This document shows, piece by piece, positions 1-7,691 of a stretch of 64,000 bases of DNA. This stretch comes from Prevotella sp. Lineage in GTDB: Bacteria > Bacteroidota > Bacteroidia > Bacteroidales > Bacteroidaceae. Location of the stretch: positions 20,929 to 84,928 of the forward strand of contig JAFZSI010000053.1 of assembly GCA_017619445.1 (NCBI GenBank). The letters are read 5' to 3'. The translations under genes were made by a program, and so were the position numbers. The notes beneath the pieces were generated by a model, which had not been told where the DNA came from, searched no databases, and worked only from the letters and a program-made list of their open reading frames with translations. The stretch's first letter is position 1. Each line of letters begins with the position of its first letter.

Positions 1-1694
1 CACTCAATGAGGTGGAGCAGGTCGTCGATGTAGGCCTGCATCTGGTCCATGGGTATGCCGCCCTGCTGGCCTCCGTAGCCATTGGCGTCGGCTGGTGAGT
101 TCTGGCAGGGCACTCCGGCAGCAAGCACGGGCAGCGGCTCTGCGCCGATGTCCTCGCAGAACTGGAAATACTCAAAGAATCCGAGTCCACGGGTCTGGTG
201 GTAGTTCCAAAGGTTGCGGGCTGGCAGACGGTCTTGCAAAGGTCCCACACTCTGGCTCCAACGGTAGATGTTGCCGAGGCCCTCGCCGTGGGTCATGCAG
301 CCGCCGGGGAAACGCACAAACTTGGGATGCAGGTCGGCAATGGCTTGTGCAAGGTCGGCACGCAGTCCGTTTTTGCGGTTTTTGAATGTCTTCTGCGGAA
401 ACAGGCTAACCATATCAACGGCCATGGAACCTTTTTTCAGTGGTGTGACCACGAGCTGCGCGTTGGATGTGTTGTGCTGGGGTATGAGTGTTGCTGTGAG
501 TTGCTGCCAGCCATCGCTTTGGGCGCGCATTTTGACGGTGGCAACTGTCTTTCCGTTTTCTGTCAGTTGCACGGTGAAGTCTTTCTTCTTGCAGTCAATG
601 CAACGGACGAAGATGCTGAAATCGTATTTCTCGCCAGCCTTCAGGGCTATGCCGTCCCATCCGCTGTTGGTGATGGAATGGGTGGTAAGCACGGCGTGGT
701 GTGGATTGGCTTCGCTGAGCGGGCTGTCGGTAGAGATGACGATTTTTGAGGGCGAAGTCCATGCTGTGGTAGCTGTCCAGTCTTTATGGTCAACGGCGGT
801 GTACTCGAAATCGCGGTTTTGCACCAGCTCGGCATAGAGGCCACCGTCGGCACCGAAACTGATATCCTCGAAAAACACGCCAATGAGTTTGTCGCTGATG
901 GTTTTCTGCTGTTTGGGAAATACGGTGAGCGTGGCCTGAAGTTTTTTCAGTCCCTCGTAGCGCTGTGCATCGTCTTTCATGGCCTCGCTGTTGAGCTCTG
1001 CCTCTGCTTTCTGACGGTCGAAGGACTCAACGATTCTGTTGAGTTCTGATGGTTTGAGCGAAAAGACAGCACCTATGAACCGCTTGCCGTTGATGGTAAT
1101 GCTGTCGTTGAGCAGCGAGTGTTTGGCAATCATGTCCTCTGCATGTTCGCCAGCCTCTTTGTCGGGCGAGAATGTGCGGAAGTCATTGCTTGCCACGGTC
1201 TGTCGCAGTTTGCCTTCGGGCGTTTGGTAAAATACCATGAACCGCTCTTTGTTGGGGTCATCGCTTTTAACTTTGAAAATGACGGGCGACAGAACTCCTT
1301 GTGCCGACATGCGCGGATAGTCTTGTGGGCGCCATGTAACCAAGTCCTGGCTGTAGGCAGCGGCAAAACATGGGGCGGTTTCATTGACTTGCCAAACTGC
1401 GCGCCATGTGCCGTCGTTGGCACGGATGACGTAGGGATTGAACATGCGTTTCTCGCTGCCCCAGCTGGAATAGTCGCTGCTGACAAGCATTCCGAGGTCA
1501 ACCCACTGTGCGTCTGCGCGCTGTACCGCGATATGCAAACCTGAGCGCTCGTCGGGACTGTAGAAAAACACTTGCTTCAGCGAATCGGCCTTGGCTGTGG
1601 TTTTCTTCTTGAGCGGTCGCTTGGCAAAACTATGCATAGGAGCAGCCAGAAGGGCTGCTCCTATGAGAAGAATGGTTGCTGTCTTTATGTTCAT
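1..1694 (-). CDS. GH51-type alpha-L-arabinofuranosidase, exported, C terminus cut by window edge
   Basis: The frame stays open from an ATG at 1694 to base 1, about 564 codons, so the 3' end lies outside the window. The product starts with a signal peptide (hydrophobic residues 5-22, then MHSFAK). Residues about 35-190 resemble part of a GH43/GH32-like beta-propeller (NPYVIRANDGTWRAVW, YSQDLVTW). From about residue 262 the GH51 fold begins (IGVFFEDISFGADGG, then LYAELVQNRDFEY), and RFPGGCMTHGEGLGN near residue 461 is the typical GH51 core. The catalytic glutamates should lie beyond the edge. Known members release arabinose from arabinan or arabinoxylan; periplasmic location is inferred from the signal peptide. 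It lies 165 bases downstream of the oxidoreductase gamma gene, separated by repeats, so cotranscription is uncertain. Confidence 0.85.
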   Translation of the reverse strand, partial: MNIKTATILLIGAALLAAPMHSFAKRPLKKKTTAKADSLKQVFFYSPDERSGLHIAVQRADAQWVDLGMLVSSDYSSWGSEKRMFNPYVIRANDGTWRAVWQVNETAPCFAAAYSQDLVTWRPQDYPRMSAQGVLSPVIFKVKSDDPNKERFMVFYQTPEGKLRQTVASNDFRTFSPDKEAGEHAEDMIAKHSLLNDSITINGKRFIGAVFSLKPSELNRIVESFDRQKAEAELNSEAMKDDAQRYEGLKKLQATLTVFPKQQKTISDKLIGVFFEDISFGADGGLYAELVQNRDFEYTAVDHKDWTATTAWTSPSKIVISTDSPLSEANPHHAVLTTHSITNSGWDGIALKAGEKYDFSIFVRCIDCKKKDFTVQLTENGKTVATVKMRAQSDGWQQLTATLIPQHNTSNAQLVVTPLKKGSMAVDMVSLFPQKTFKNRKNGLRADLAQAIADLHPKFVRFPGGCMTHGEGLGNIYRWSQSVGPLQDRLPARNLWNYHQTRGLGFFEYFQFCEDIGAEPLPVLAAGVPCQNSPADANGYGGQQGGIPMDQMQAYIDDLLHLIE

Positions 1695-1701
1695 CTTTTT
1701 A

Positions 1702-1770
1702 TTTTTTCGCGGAGCTCAAGGAACTCCTATTTACGGATTTTTTCGCGGAGCTCAAGGAACTCCAATTTAC
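1702..1770. repeat. Two tandem copies of a GCTCAAGGAACTCC intergenic repeat
   Basis: Two 34-35 base units run back to back, each reading TTTTTTCGCGGAGCTCAAGG followed by AACTCC and an AT-rich spacer. Variants occur near 9649-9680, 13219-13250, 17749-17778 (reverse orientation) and twice inside the GH35 gene at 19408-19475. No coding role is visible here. Confidence 0.7.
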
Positions 1771-1856
1771 TATTTACAAATGAACAAATAAATTGTAAAT
1801 TGTCAAATTGTAAATTCCTTAAATTGTCTAATTGTCCAATCGTCCAATAGTCAAAT
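1763..1856. repeat. AATTGTAAATTGTC-type repeat, copy 1
   Basis: About 94 bases made of short words such as AAATTGTAAATTGTC and AATTGTCCAAT. A nearly identical stretch lies at 2429-2522, on the other side of the oxidoreductase gamma gene. Shorter pieces are at 17783-17840, 24320-24350, 27045-27080, 62070-62100 and 63450-63485. Confidence 0.75.
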
Positions 1857-1859
1857 TCT

Positions 1860-2402
1860 TCATTGCTTCTTGATGATGTCGCGGCCAGCCGCGATGGCTT
1901 CCATGTTGAGCGGTATGAGTGCATGATGACGCTCGGGCAGCGTCTTGAAGAGTGCTTTCTCCACGCCTCCGTCGCCCACGACGGGACACACCCTGAGCAG
2001 TCCGCCAAGTACAATCATGTTGAAGATTTTGGCGTTTTTCATCTCGGCTGCCTTGTCCATGGCATCAATGCGGTAGATGTCGATGTCCTGACGGGTAGGC
2101 GGATTGATGATGCCAAAACCGTCGTAGATAAGGATGCCTCCGGGCTTGATTTTGGGTTCAAACTTCTCCAACGATGGCTGGTTGAGCACAATGGCAATGT
2201 CGTATTTGCTGAGAATGGGCGACGAGATGCGCTCGTCGCTGACAATAACCGTGACGTTGGCTGTGCCGCCGCGCTGTTCGGGTCCGTAAGCGGGCATCCA
2301 TGTCACTTCTTTGCCTTCCATCAGTCCTGAATAGGCCAGAATCTTACCCATTGAGAGCACGCCCTGGCCACCAAATCCTGCTATAATTATTTCTTTCTTC
2401 AT
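1860..2402 (-). CDS. 2-oxoacid:ferredoxin oxidoreductase, gamma subunit (KorC/VorC type)
   Basis: A 180-residue protein of the pyruvate/ketoisovalerate oxidoreductase gamma family. The N terminus IIIAGFGGQGVLSMGKILAY is the diagnostic glycine-rich motif, followed by PAYGPEQRGGTANV. With the alpha, beta and ferredoxin subunits encoded just upstream it forms a four-subunit enzyme that oxidatively decarboxylates a 2-oxoacid (2-oxoglutarate or a branched-chain 2-oxoacid) to the acyl-CoA and reduces ferredoxin. The substrate cannot be fixed from sequence. A 121-base repeat-filled gap separates it from the beta gene, unlike the tight spacing among the other subunits. Near-identical repeats flank the gene on both sides. 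Confidence 0.93.
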   Translation of the reverse strand: MKKEIIIAGFGGQGVLSMGKILAYSGLMEGKEVTWMPAYGPEQRGGTANVTVIVSDERISSPILSKYDIAIVLNQPSLEKFEPKIKPGGILIYDGFGIINPPTRQDIDIYRIDAMDKAAEMKNAKIFNMIVLGGLLRVCPVVGDGGVEKALFKTLPERHHALIPLNMEAIAAGRDIIKKQ

Positions 2403-2428
2403 CTTTTTATTTTCTATTTACGGATTTA

Positions 2429-2522
2429 CAATTTACTATTTACAAATGAACAAATAAATTGTAAATTGTCAATTGTCAAATTGTAAATTCCTTAAATTGT
2501 CTAATTGTCCAATAGTCAAATT
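2429..2522. repeat. AATTGTAAATTGTC-type repeat, copy 2
   Basis: Nearly the same sequence as 1763-1856, in the same orientation, with small differences in the number of word units. It fills most of the gap between the beta and gamma genes of the oxidoreductase. Confidence 0.75.
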
Positions 2523-2523
2523 G

Positions 2524-3291
2524 TCAAATCGTAGTGTCTTTAAGGTCTCCCTTGGGATAGAAGGGGAACATGTTCTGCTTCATCCACTCATTGGCTTTGG
2601 AGGGTGTGAGTTTCCAGCCGCTGTTGCAAGTGGAGACAAACTCGACGAGCGACGAGCCCTTGCCGTCCATAGATGCCTGGAAAGCCTTCTTCAATGCTTT
2701 CTTGGCCTTGTTGATGGCACCGACAGTCTCCACCGACTGACGGGTAACGTAGCAAGTGCCCTCGAGTCCGGCTGCAATATCGGCCATCTTCAGGGGATAA
2801 CCATGCAGCTTGGGGTCGCGTCCGTAAGGACAAGTGGCAGTTTTCTGGCCGATGAGTGTTGTGGGAGCCATCTGTCCACCGGTCATGCCATAGATGGCGT
2901 TGTTGACAAAGATGATGACAATATTCTCGCCACGGTTCAAGGCATGGATGGTCTCGCAGGTGCCGATACAAGCCAGGTCGCCGTCACCCTGATAGGTGAA
3001 CACCAGACGGTCGGGCCAGCAGCGCTTGATGCCTGTAGCCAGTGCGGGAGCACGACCGTGGGCAGCCTCCTGCCAGTCGATGTCAATGTAGTTGTAAGCA
3101 AACACGGCACATCCCACAGGGCTTACGCCAACCGCTTTCTCTTCCAGTCCCATCTCCTCGATGACCTCGGCAATGAGTTTGTGAACCACTCCATGCGAGC
3201 AGCCCGGGCAGTAGTGCATGTTATTGTCGTTCAGGAGCGTTGGTTTCTTGTATACCAAGTTCTCCGGTGCTATAATCTGATTGTTGTCCAT
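2524..3291 (-). CDS. korB: 2-oxoacid:ferredoxin oxidoreductase, beta subunit, TPP-binding (KorB type)
   Basis: A 255-residue thiamine diphosphate-binding subunit. HYCPGCSHGVVHKLIAE near residue 27 is the family N-terminal motif. GDGDLACIGTCE followed by about 15 residues and then FVNNAIYGMTGGQ is the TPP/Mg signature (GDG through NN). The protein works with the alpha subunit encoded 4 bases upstream, binding TPP for decarboxylation of the 2-oxoacid in the cytoplasm. The tight spacing supports one transcript. Length and motifs fit complete, functional members. Confidence 0.93.
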   Translation of the reverse strand: MDNNQIIAPENLVYKKPTLLNDNNMHYCPGCSHGVVHKLIAEVIEEMGLEEKAVGVSPVGCAVFAYNYIDIDWQEAAHGRAPALATGIKRCWPDRLVFTYQGDGDLACIGTCETIHALNRGENIVIIFVNNAIYGMTGGQMAPTTLIGQKTATCPYGRDPKLHGYPLKMADIAAGLEGTCYVTRQSVETVGAINKAKKALKKAFQASMDGKGSSLVEFVSTCNSGWKLTPSKANEWMKQNMFPFYPKGDLKDTTI

Positions 3292-3295
3292 AACC

Positions 3296-4381
3296 TTACA
3301 TCATTTTAGTTTTCAATGCGTTAACAATCTCTTCTGGGTCAGGAACAATGCCTCCCAAGCGTCCAAAATGCTCAACAGGCACGGCTCCGTTGATGGCCAG
3401 GCGCACATCCTGCACCATCTGTCCGGCGTTGATTTCAGCCACCAGCACGCCTTTCTTTCCCTTTGCCAGTTGGGCAATTTCCTTTGTGGGGAACGGCCAC
3501 AGGGTGATGGGGCGGAACAGTCCCACCTTGATGCCTTCGGCGCGAGCCAGCTCTACCGATTTCTCTGCGATGCGGGCAGCTGAGCCAAATGCCACAATCA
3601 CATACTCTGCATCGTCGCACTGCTGCATTTCGTAACGCACCTCTTTCTCGCGTATCTCCGCATACTTAGCCTGTAGGTGCAGGTTGCGCTGCTCCATGAT
3701 CTCAGGCTTCAGTTCAAGCGATGTGATAACAACGCGCTCACGAGTCTTCGGTTTGCCAGTCGATGCCCAAGGGCACTGTGCAATCACTTCCTCGTCGGTA
3801 CGGCGGGGCTTGAACGGTGGCAGCGCCACTTTCTCCATCATCTGACCAATGACACCATCGCTGAGAATCATGGCCGGGTTGCGATATTTGAATGCGAGTT
3901 CAAAAGCAAGGTCAACAAAATCGGCCATTTCCTGAACAGAAGCGGGAGCCAGCACAATGACATTGTAGTCACCATTACCACCACCGCGGGTTGCCTGGAA
4001 ATAGTCGCCCTGTGAAGGCTGAATGGTTCCCAGTCCGGGGCCACCACGCTGCACGTTCACAATCAGCGCGGGCAGCTCGGCACCGGCCAGATAGGTAATG
4101 CCTTCCTGCATCAGTGCCACGCCAGGTGACGACGAGGAGGTCATGGCTCGCTTGCCTGCTCCGGCAGCGCCATAAACCATGTAGATGCTGGCCACCTCGC
4201 TCTCGGCCTGCACCACCTGCATACCAGTGGTTTCCCATGGTTTCAGCTCGGCAAGCGTCTCAATTACTTCACTCTGCGGTGTGATGGGGTATCCGAAATA
4301 TCCGTCAACGCCGCAACGAATAGCAGCACGGGCAATCGCCTCGTTGCCTTTCATCAATACAACTTCTTTCTCTTCAGCCAT
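3296..4381 (-). CDS. vorB: 2-oxoacid:ferredoxin oxidoreductase, alpha subunit (VorB/KorA type)
   Basis: A 361-residue alpha subunit. The N-terminal part (KGNEAIARAAIRCGVDGYFG followed by YPITPQSE) is the typical pyrimidine-binding domain. TSSSSPGVALMQEGITYLAG and VNVQRGGPGLGTIQPSQGD are conserved family blocks. A C-terminal domain (VAFGSAARIAEKSVELAR, then FRPITLWPFP) follows. This set is annotated either as 2-oxoglutarate or as 2-oxoisovalerate oxidoreductase, and the sequence does not settle which. The start lies 4 bases after the ferredoxin stop and the beta gene follows after 4 bases, so the three are almost certainly translated from one message. Confidence 0.93.
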   Translation of the reverse strand: MAEEKEVVLMKGNEAIARAAIRCGVDGYFGYPITPQSEVIETLAELKPWETTGMQVVQAESEVASIYMVYGAAGAGKRAMTSSSSPGVALMQEGITYLAGAELPALIVNVQRGGPGLGTIQPSQGDYFQATRGGGNGDYNVIVLAPASVQEMADFVDLAFELAFKYRNPAMILSDGVIGQMMEKVALPPFKPRRTDEEVIAQCPWASTGKPKTRERVVITSLELKPEIMEQRNLHLQAKYAEIREKEVRYEMQQCDDAEYVIVAFGSAARIAEKSVELARAEGIKVGLFRPITLWPFPTKEIAQLAKGKKGVLVAEINAGQMVQDVRLAINGAVPVEHFGRLGGIVPDPEEIVNALKTKMM

Positions 4382-4385
4382 AGCG

Positions 4386-4616
4386 TTAGCCCTCCATTCG
4401 TTTACGATATACTGTTATACATCCGTCGGGACACACGATACCGCATGAAGCGCAGCCAACGCATGCCTCCTGATTCACAGCCTCCACATAAGGATAGCCG
4501 TGCACATTGACTTTTCCCGCCAAAGAGATGATGTCCTGCGGGCAAGCCTCCACGCAGAGCGAGCATCCCTTACAACGGGCTGTGTCGATTACAATAGCAC
4601 CTTTAAATTTTGCCAT
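4386..4616 (-). CDS. Ferredoxin-like subunit with two 4Fe-4S clusters (KorD type)
   Basis: A 76-residue protein with two cluster motifs, CKGCSLCVEACP and CVGCASCGIVCP, the arrangement of 2[4Fe-4S] ferredoxins and of delta subunits of 2-oxoacid oxidoreductases. It should pass electrons from the TPP subunits to soluble ferredoxin. I chose the start MAKFKGAIVID at 4616. A longer in-frame start at 4652 would overlap the upstream TPR gene and adds only unrelated residues. It sits between the TPR gene (11 bases) and the alpha gene (4 bases). Confidence 0.9.
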   Translation of the reverse strand: MAKFKGAIVIDTARCKGCSLCVEACPQDIISLAGKVNVHGYPYVEAVNQEACVGCASCGIVCPDGCITVYRKRMEG

Positions 4617-4627
4617 AGTCTCTCTAT

Positions 4628-4807
4628 TTATGGGTTGTACATGTCTTTGCAATAAAAACTCAGGATGTCGTCAAGCATCTGCTTGGCCTCCACGGCAGGA
4701 CTGTCGGGGTCGAGCTCAATGGCCTGAATATAGCAGTTGATGGCCTCGTGCCACAATCCCTGCTTCCTGTAGGCATTGCCCTGCTGGTAATATTCCTCCG
4801 ACGACAT
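4628..4807 (-). CDS. Small TPR-repeat protein
   Basis: A 59-residue protein beginning MSSEEYYQQGNAYRKQGLW and containing one recognisable tetratricopeptide repeat (EAINCYIQAIELDPDSPAVE). No signal peptide or membrane segment is visible. It lies 12 bases after folD and 11 bases before the ferredoxin gene, within the oxidoreductase operon. A single TPR is usually a protein-binding module, so an assembly or scaffolding role with the oxidoreductase is possible but is only inference. The tight junctions on both sides and the good TPR consensus argue that it is a real gene despite its size. Confidence 0.8.
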   Translation of the reverse strand: MSSEEYYQQGNAYRKQGLWHEAINCYIQAIELDPDSPAVEAKQMLDDILSFYCKDMYNP

Positions 4808-4819
4808 AGCTGTTTTCTT

Positions 4820-5701
4820 TTACTCCTTATAAAACTCCTTCTTGCCAGCCGAAAGTGTGTTCTTCATCAGCGAGCAGATGGTCATTGGCCCTACTCCACC
4901 AGGAACAGGCGTGATATAAGAGCATAGCGGAGCCACCTCGTCAAACTTCACGTCTCCGTTCAGCCGGAAACCGCTCTTGCGTGTGGCGTCGGGAACCCGT
5001 GTGGTGCCCACGTCGATGATTACCGCGCCCGGCTTCACCATGTCTGCCGTTACGAAGTCGGGACTGCCAATGGCGGCAATGATGATGTCGGCCTCGCGGC
5101 AGTCTTGCTTCAAAGTGGTTGAATGGCTGTGGCACACCGTGACGGTGGCATCGCCAAACTGTTTCTGCATCATAAGCTGTGCCATGGGCTTGCCCACAAT
5201 GTTAGAGCGGCCCAAGATTACGCATTTCTTGCCGCTTGTCTCTATGTTGTAGCGGCGCAGCAATGTCAGTATGCCCAACGGCGTGGCCGAAATGAAACAA
5301 GGCAGCCCGATGGCCATGCGCCCCACGTTCACAGGGTGGAAGCCGTCAACATCCTTGCGGTAGTCGATGGCCTCAATCACTTTCTGCTCGTTAATGTGGC
5401 GGGGCAGCGGCAGCTGCACGATAAACCCATCCACATCGTCGTCGCGGTTGAGCTTGGCCACACAGTCCAGGAGCTCCTTCTCAGTGATGTCGTCCTCATA
5501 GCGTATGAGCGACGATTTGAATCCACAAGCCTCGCAGGCCAGCACCTTGTTCTTCACGTAGGTTTCCGAACCACCGTCATGGCCCACCAGCACGGCAGCC
5601 AGATGAGGTCTTTTGCCTCCAGCTGCCACAATGGTTTTCACTTCCTCGGCTATCTCGGCCTTGATGGCCGCTGCGGTTGCTTTTCCGTCTATCAGTTGCA
5701 T
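4820..5701 (-). CDS. folD: Bifunctional methylenetetrahydrofolate dehydrogenase/cyclohydrolase FolD
   Basis: A 293-residue cytoplasmic enzyme that interconverts 5,10-methylene-, methenyl- and 10-formyl-tetrahydrofolate in one-carbon metabolism. Visible motifs are [14 protein letters not shown] (with the catalytic Lys-containing YVxNK), [13 protein letters not shown], and the NADP-binding block [33 protein letters not shown] is the C-terminal signature. Length is normal. It follows ffh after about 90 bases of AT-rich and repeat sequence and precedes the TPR gene by 12 bases. Confidence 0.97.
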   Translation of the reverse strand: MQLIDGKATAAAIKAEIAEEVKTIVAAGGKRPHLAAVLVGHDGGSETYVKNKVLACEACGFKSSLIRYEDDITEKELLDCVAKLNRDDDVDGFIVQLPLPRHINEQKVIEAIDYRKDVDGFHPVNVGRMAIGLPCFISATPLGILTLLRRYNIETSGKKCVILGRSNIVGKPMAQLMMQKQFGDATVTVCHSHSTTLKQDCREADIIIAAIGSPDFVTADMVKPGAVIIDVGTTRVPDATRKSGFRLNGDVKFDEVAPLCSYITPVPGGVGPMTICSLMKNTLSAGKKEFYKE

Positions 5702-5790
5702 TTTTCTTTTATTCTTAGCTTTTTTCTATAGAAAAACCAGAAGTTCTAAAGGCTCAAGAAGTTCTAGATTCCCCAGAAACTCTAAACATT

Positions 5791-7143
5791 CTAATTCTTG
5801 GGCATCTTGGGCATGCCTTTCATCATGTTGCGCATGCCGCCAAATCCGCTCATACCGCTTCCTGTCACCATTTTCATCATTTTGCGGGTCTGGTCAAACT
5901 GCTTGATGAGCCTGTTCACCTCCTGGATGTTGGTGCCACTGCCCTTGGCAATGCGCTGGCGGCGGCTGGTGTTCAGTATCTGCGGGTTGCTGCGCTCCTT
6001 GGGGGTCATGCTGCGGATGATGGCCTCGATACCCTTGAAAGCATCATCGTCAATGTCAACATCCTTCAGCGCCTTGCCCACACCGGGAATCATGGAGGCC
6101 AAGTCCTTCAGGTTGCCCATCTTCTTGATTTGCTGTATCTGGTTCAGGAAGTCGTTGAAATCGAACTGGTTTTTCTGGATTTTCTTCTGCAGGCGGCGGG
6201 CCTCCTCCTCGTCAAACTGCTCCTGGGCACGCTCCACCAGACTTACAATATCGCCCATGCCCAATATGCGGTCGGCCATGCGCGAGGGGTGGAACACGTC
6301 GATGGCCTCCATCTTCTCGCCAGTACCCACAAACTTGATGGGCTTGGTCACCACCGTGCGGATGCTCAGCGCGGCACCGCCGCGTGTATCACCGTCGAGC
6401 TTGGTCAGCACAACGCCGTCGAAGTCCAGGCGGTCGTTGAATTCCTTGGCCGTGTTCACGGCGTCCTGACCCGTCATCGAATCTACCACAAACAGCGTCT
6501 CGTCGGGCTCCACGGCATTCTTCAGCGTCTCAATCTCGCGCATCATCTCCTCGTCAACAGCCAGTCGGCCGGCGGTGTCGATAATCACCACGTCGTTGCT
6601 CTGGGCCTTTGCCTGCCGGATGGCGTTGTGGGCAATTTCCACCACGTTCATGTTGCCTTCCTCACTATAAACGGGCACGTCAATCTGACCAGCCACGACC
6701 TTCAGCTGCTCAATGGCTGCCGGACGATACACGTCGCAGGCCACCAAGAGCGGCTTCTTGTGCTGCTTCTGCTTCAGCATGTTCGCCAACTTGCCGCTGA
6801 ACGTCGTCTTACCCGAGCCTTGCAGACCCGACATCAGCACGATGGCGGGGCGGTTCTTCAGTTGCAGCTCAGCAGCCTCGCCGCCCATCAGCTCAGCCAG
6901 CTCGTCGTGAACCAGTTTCACCATCAGCTGGCCTGGTTTCACGGCGTTTAGCACGTTCATGCCCAGCGCTTTCTGCTTCACCGTGTCAGTGAAAGTCTTG
7001 GCAACCTTGTAGTTCACGTCGGCATCCAACAAAGCGCGGCGAACGTCCTTCAGAGTTTCGGCCACATTAATCTCGGTGATTTTGCCTTCACCTTTCAATA
7101 TCTTAAACGACCGTTCAAGTCTGTCACTTAGATTCTCAAACAT
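5791..7143 (-). CDS. ffh: Signal recognition particle protein Ffh
   Basis: A 450-residue SRP GTPase that binds signal sequences on nascent chains and 4.5S RNA and docks with FtsY. The N domain (residues 1 to about 85) is followed by the G domain with GLQGSGKTTFSGKLA (P loop), DTAGRLAVDEEMM and TKLDGDTRGGAALS. The C-terminal M domain from about residue 325 is methionine-rich and ends GFGGMRNMMKGMPKMPKN. The gene is first in its transcript. Its start is preceded by an 82-base promoter-carrying repeat with a TTTG, 20 bases, TACCTTTG promoter at 7219-7250 on the minus strand. Confidence 0.97.
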   Translation of the reverse strand: MFENLSDRLERSFKILKGEGKITEINVAETLKDVRRALLDADVNYKVAKTFTDTVKQKALGMNVLNAVKPGQLMVKLVHDELAELMGGEAAELQLKNRPAIVLMSGLQGSGKTTFSGKLANMLKQKQHKKPLLVACDVYRPAAIEQLKVVAGQIDVPVYSEEGNMNVVEIAHNAIRQAKAQSNDVVIIDTAGRLAVDEEMMREIETLKNAVEPDETLFVVDSMTGQDAVNTAKEFNDRLDFDGVVLTKLDGDTRGGAALSIRTVVTKPIKFVGTGEKMEAIDVFHPSRMADRILGMGDIVSLVERAQEQFDEEEARRLQKKIQKNQFDFNDFLNQIQQIKKMGNLKDLASMIPGVGKALKDVDIDDDAFKGIEAIIRSMTPKERSNPQILNTSRRQRIAKGSGTNIQEVNRLIKQFDQTRKMMKMVTGSGMSGFGGMRNMMKGMPKMPKN

Positions 7144-7217
7144 ACTATTTTTACCTTAATTCTTGTTGGTTTTCAATATTTATTTCTTTTTTATGCAAAC
7201 CCGTTGCTTTAAACTCT

Positions 7218-7299
7218 GCAAAGGTACGAATAAGTGAGCGAAAATGCAAATTTATTTGCAATTTTCCGAACGAAAGTACCTTCGACAGAGTCAAAGGTA
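7218..7299 (-). promoter_or_regulatory. Promoter-bearing repeat, copy A, driving ffh
   Basis: On the minus strand this 82-base element ends with TTTG (7247-7250), a 20-base spacer and TACCTTTG (7219-7226), a full match to the Bacteroidetes housekeeping promoter. The upstream half contains an inverted repeat of the form TACCTTTGAC...GTCGAAGGTA. The same sequence, with one or two changes, lies upstream of the STAS gene (14540-14621). Diverged tandem versions precede holA and the gene at 56367. Confidence 0.8.
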
Positions 7300-7691
7300 C
7301 GCAAAAAACTGCAAACCGCCATATTTAATTCGTTATTTATTTATAAACAAGGTGTTTTTTTAGGAAATCATCTGCGGCTTCTGAAGAACAACGTTATGAG
7401 TTGTTTTTCCAAACCTGCACTTTACGATTGCAAAGCATTGGTTTATGATGAAATTTTCTAGAAAATTTGGGTATAAACAAACGAGTCGTTTTCCCGCAGT
7501 TATGAGATACAATTGTAAAGTGCAGGTTTACGAACGCAAAGTTTAACTTTACGGACACAAAGTGTAGGTTTATGATAAAATTCTCTAGAAAATTTGAGTA
7601 TAAAGAAACGCGTTGTTTTCGCCGTCAGGAAAATGGGGAAAGCAAAGCCAAGAACTGTTTCTGCAATAAGAGGGATGAGAATGAGGAATGG
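7300..7691. repeat. Gene-free region with two CTAGA palindromes and GTAAAGTGCAGG words
   Basis: No credible gene. It holds two copies of the palindrome family, AAATTTTCTAGAAAATTT at 7451-7468 and AAATTCTCTAGAAAATTT at 7578-7595. Between them are several related words (GTAAAGTGCAGGTTTACG, GCAAAGTTTAACTTTACG, CAAAGTGTAGGTTTATG), and each palindrome is followed by a CGTTGTTTTC-like word. The same combination recurs at 27.9, 32.7, 44.0 and 52.5 kb. Confidence 0.65.

Noticed and set aside
2473-3309. A 278-codon plus-strand frame opposite the oxidoreductase beta gene
   Set aside because: No motif, and its start lies in a repeat; the minus-strand frame matches KorB throughout.
6130-6951. A 273-codon plus-strand frame opposite ffh
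   Set aside because: His/Leu-rich antisense shadow of a highly conserved gene.
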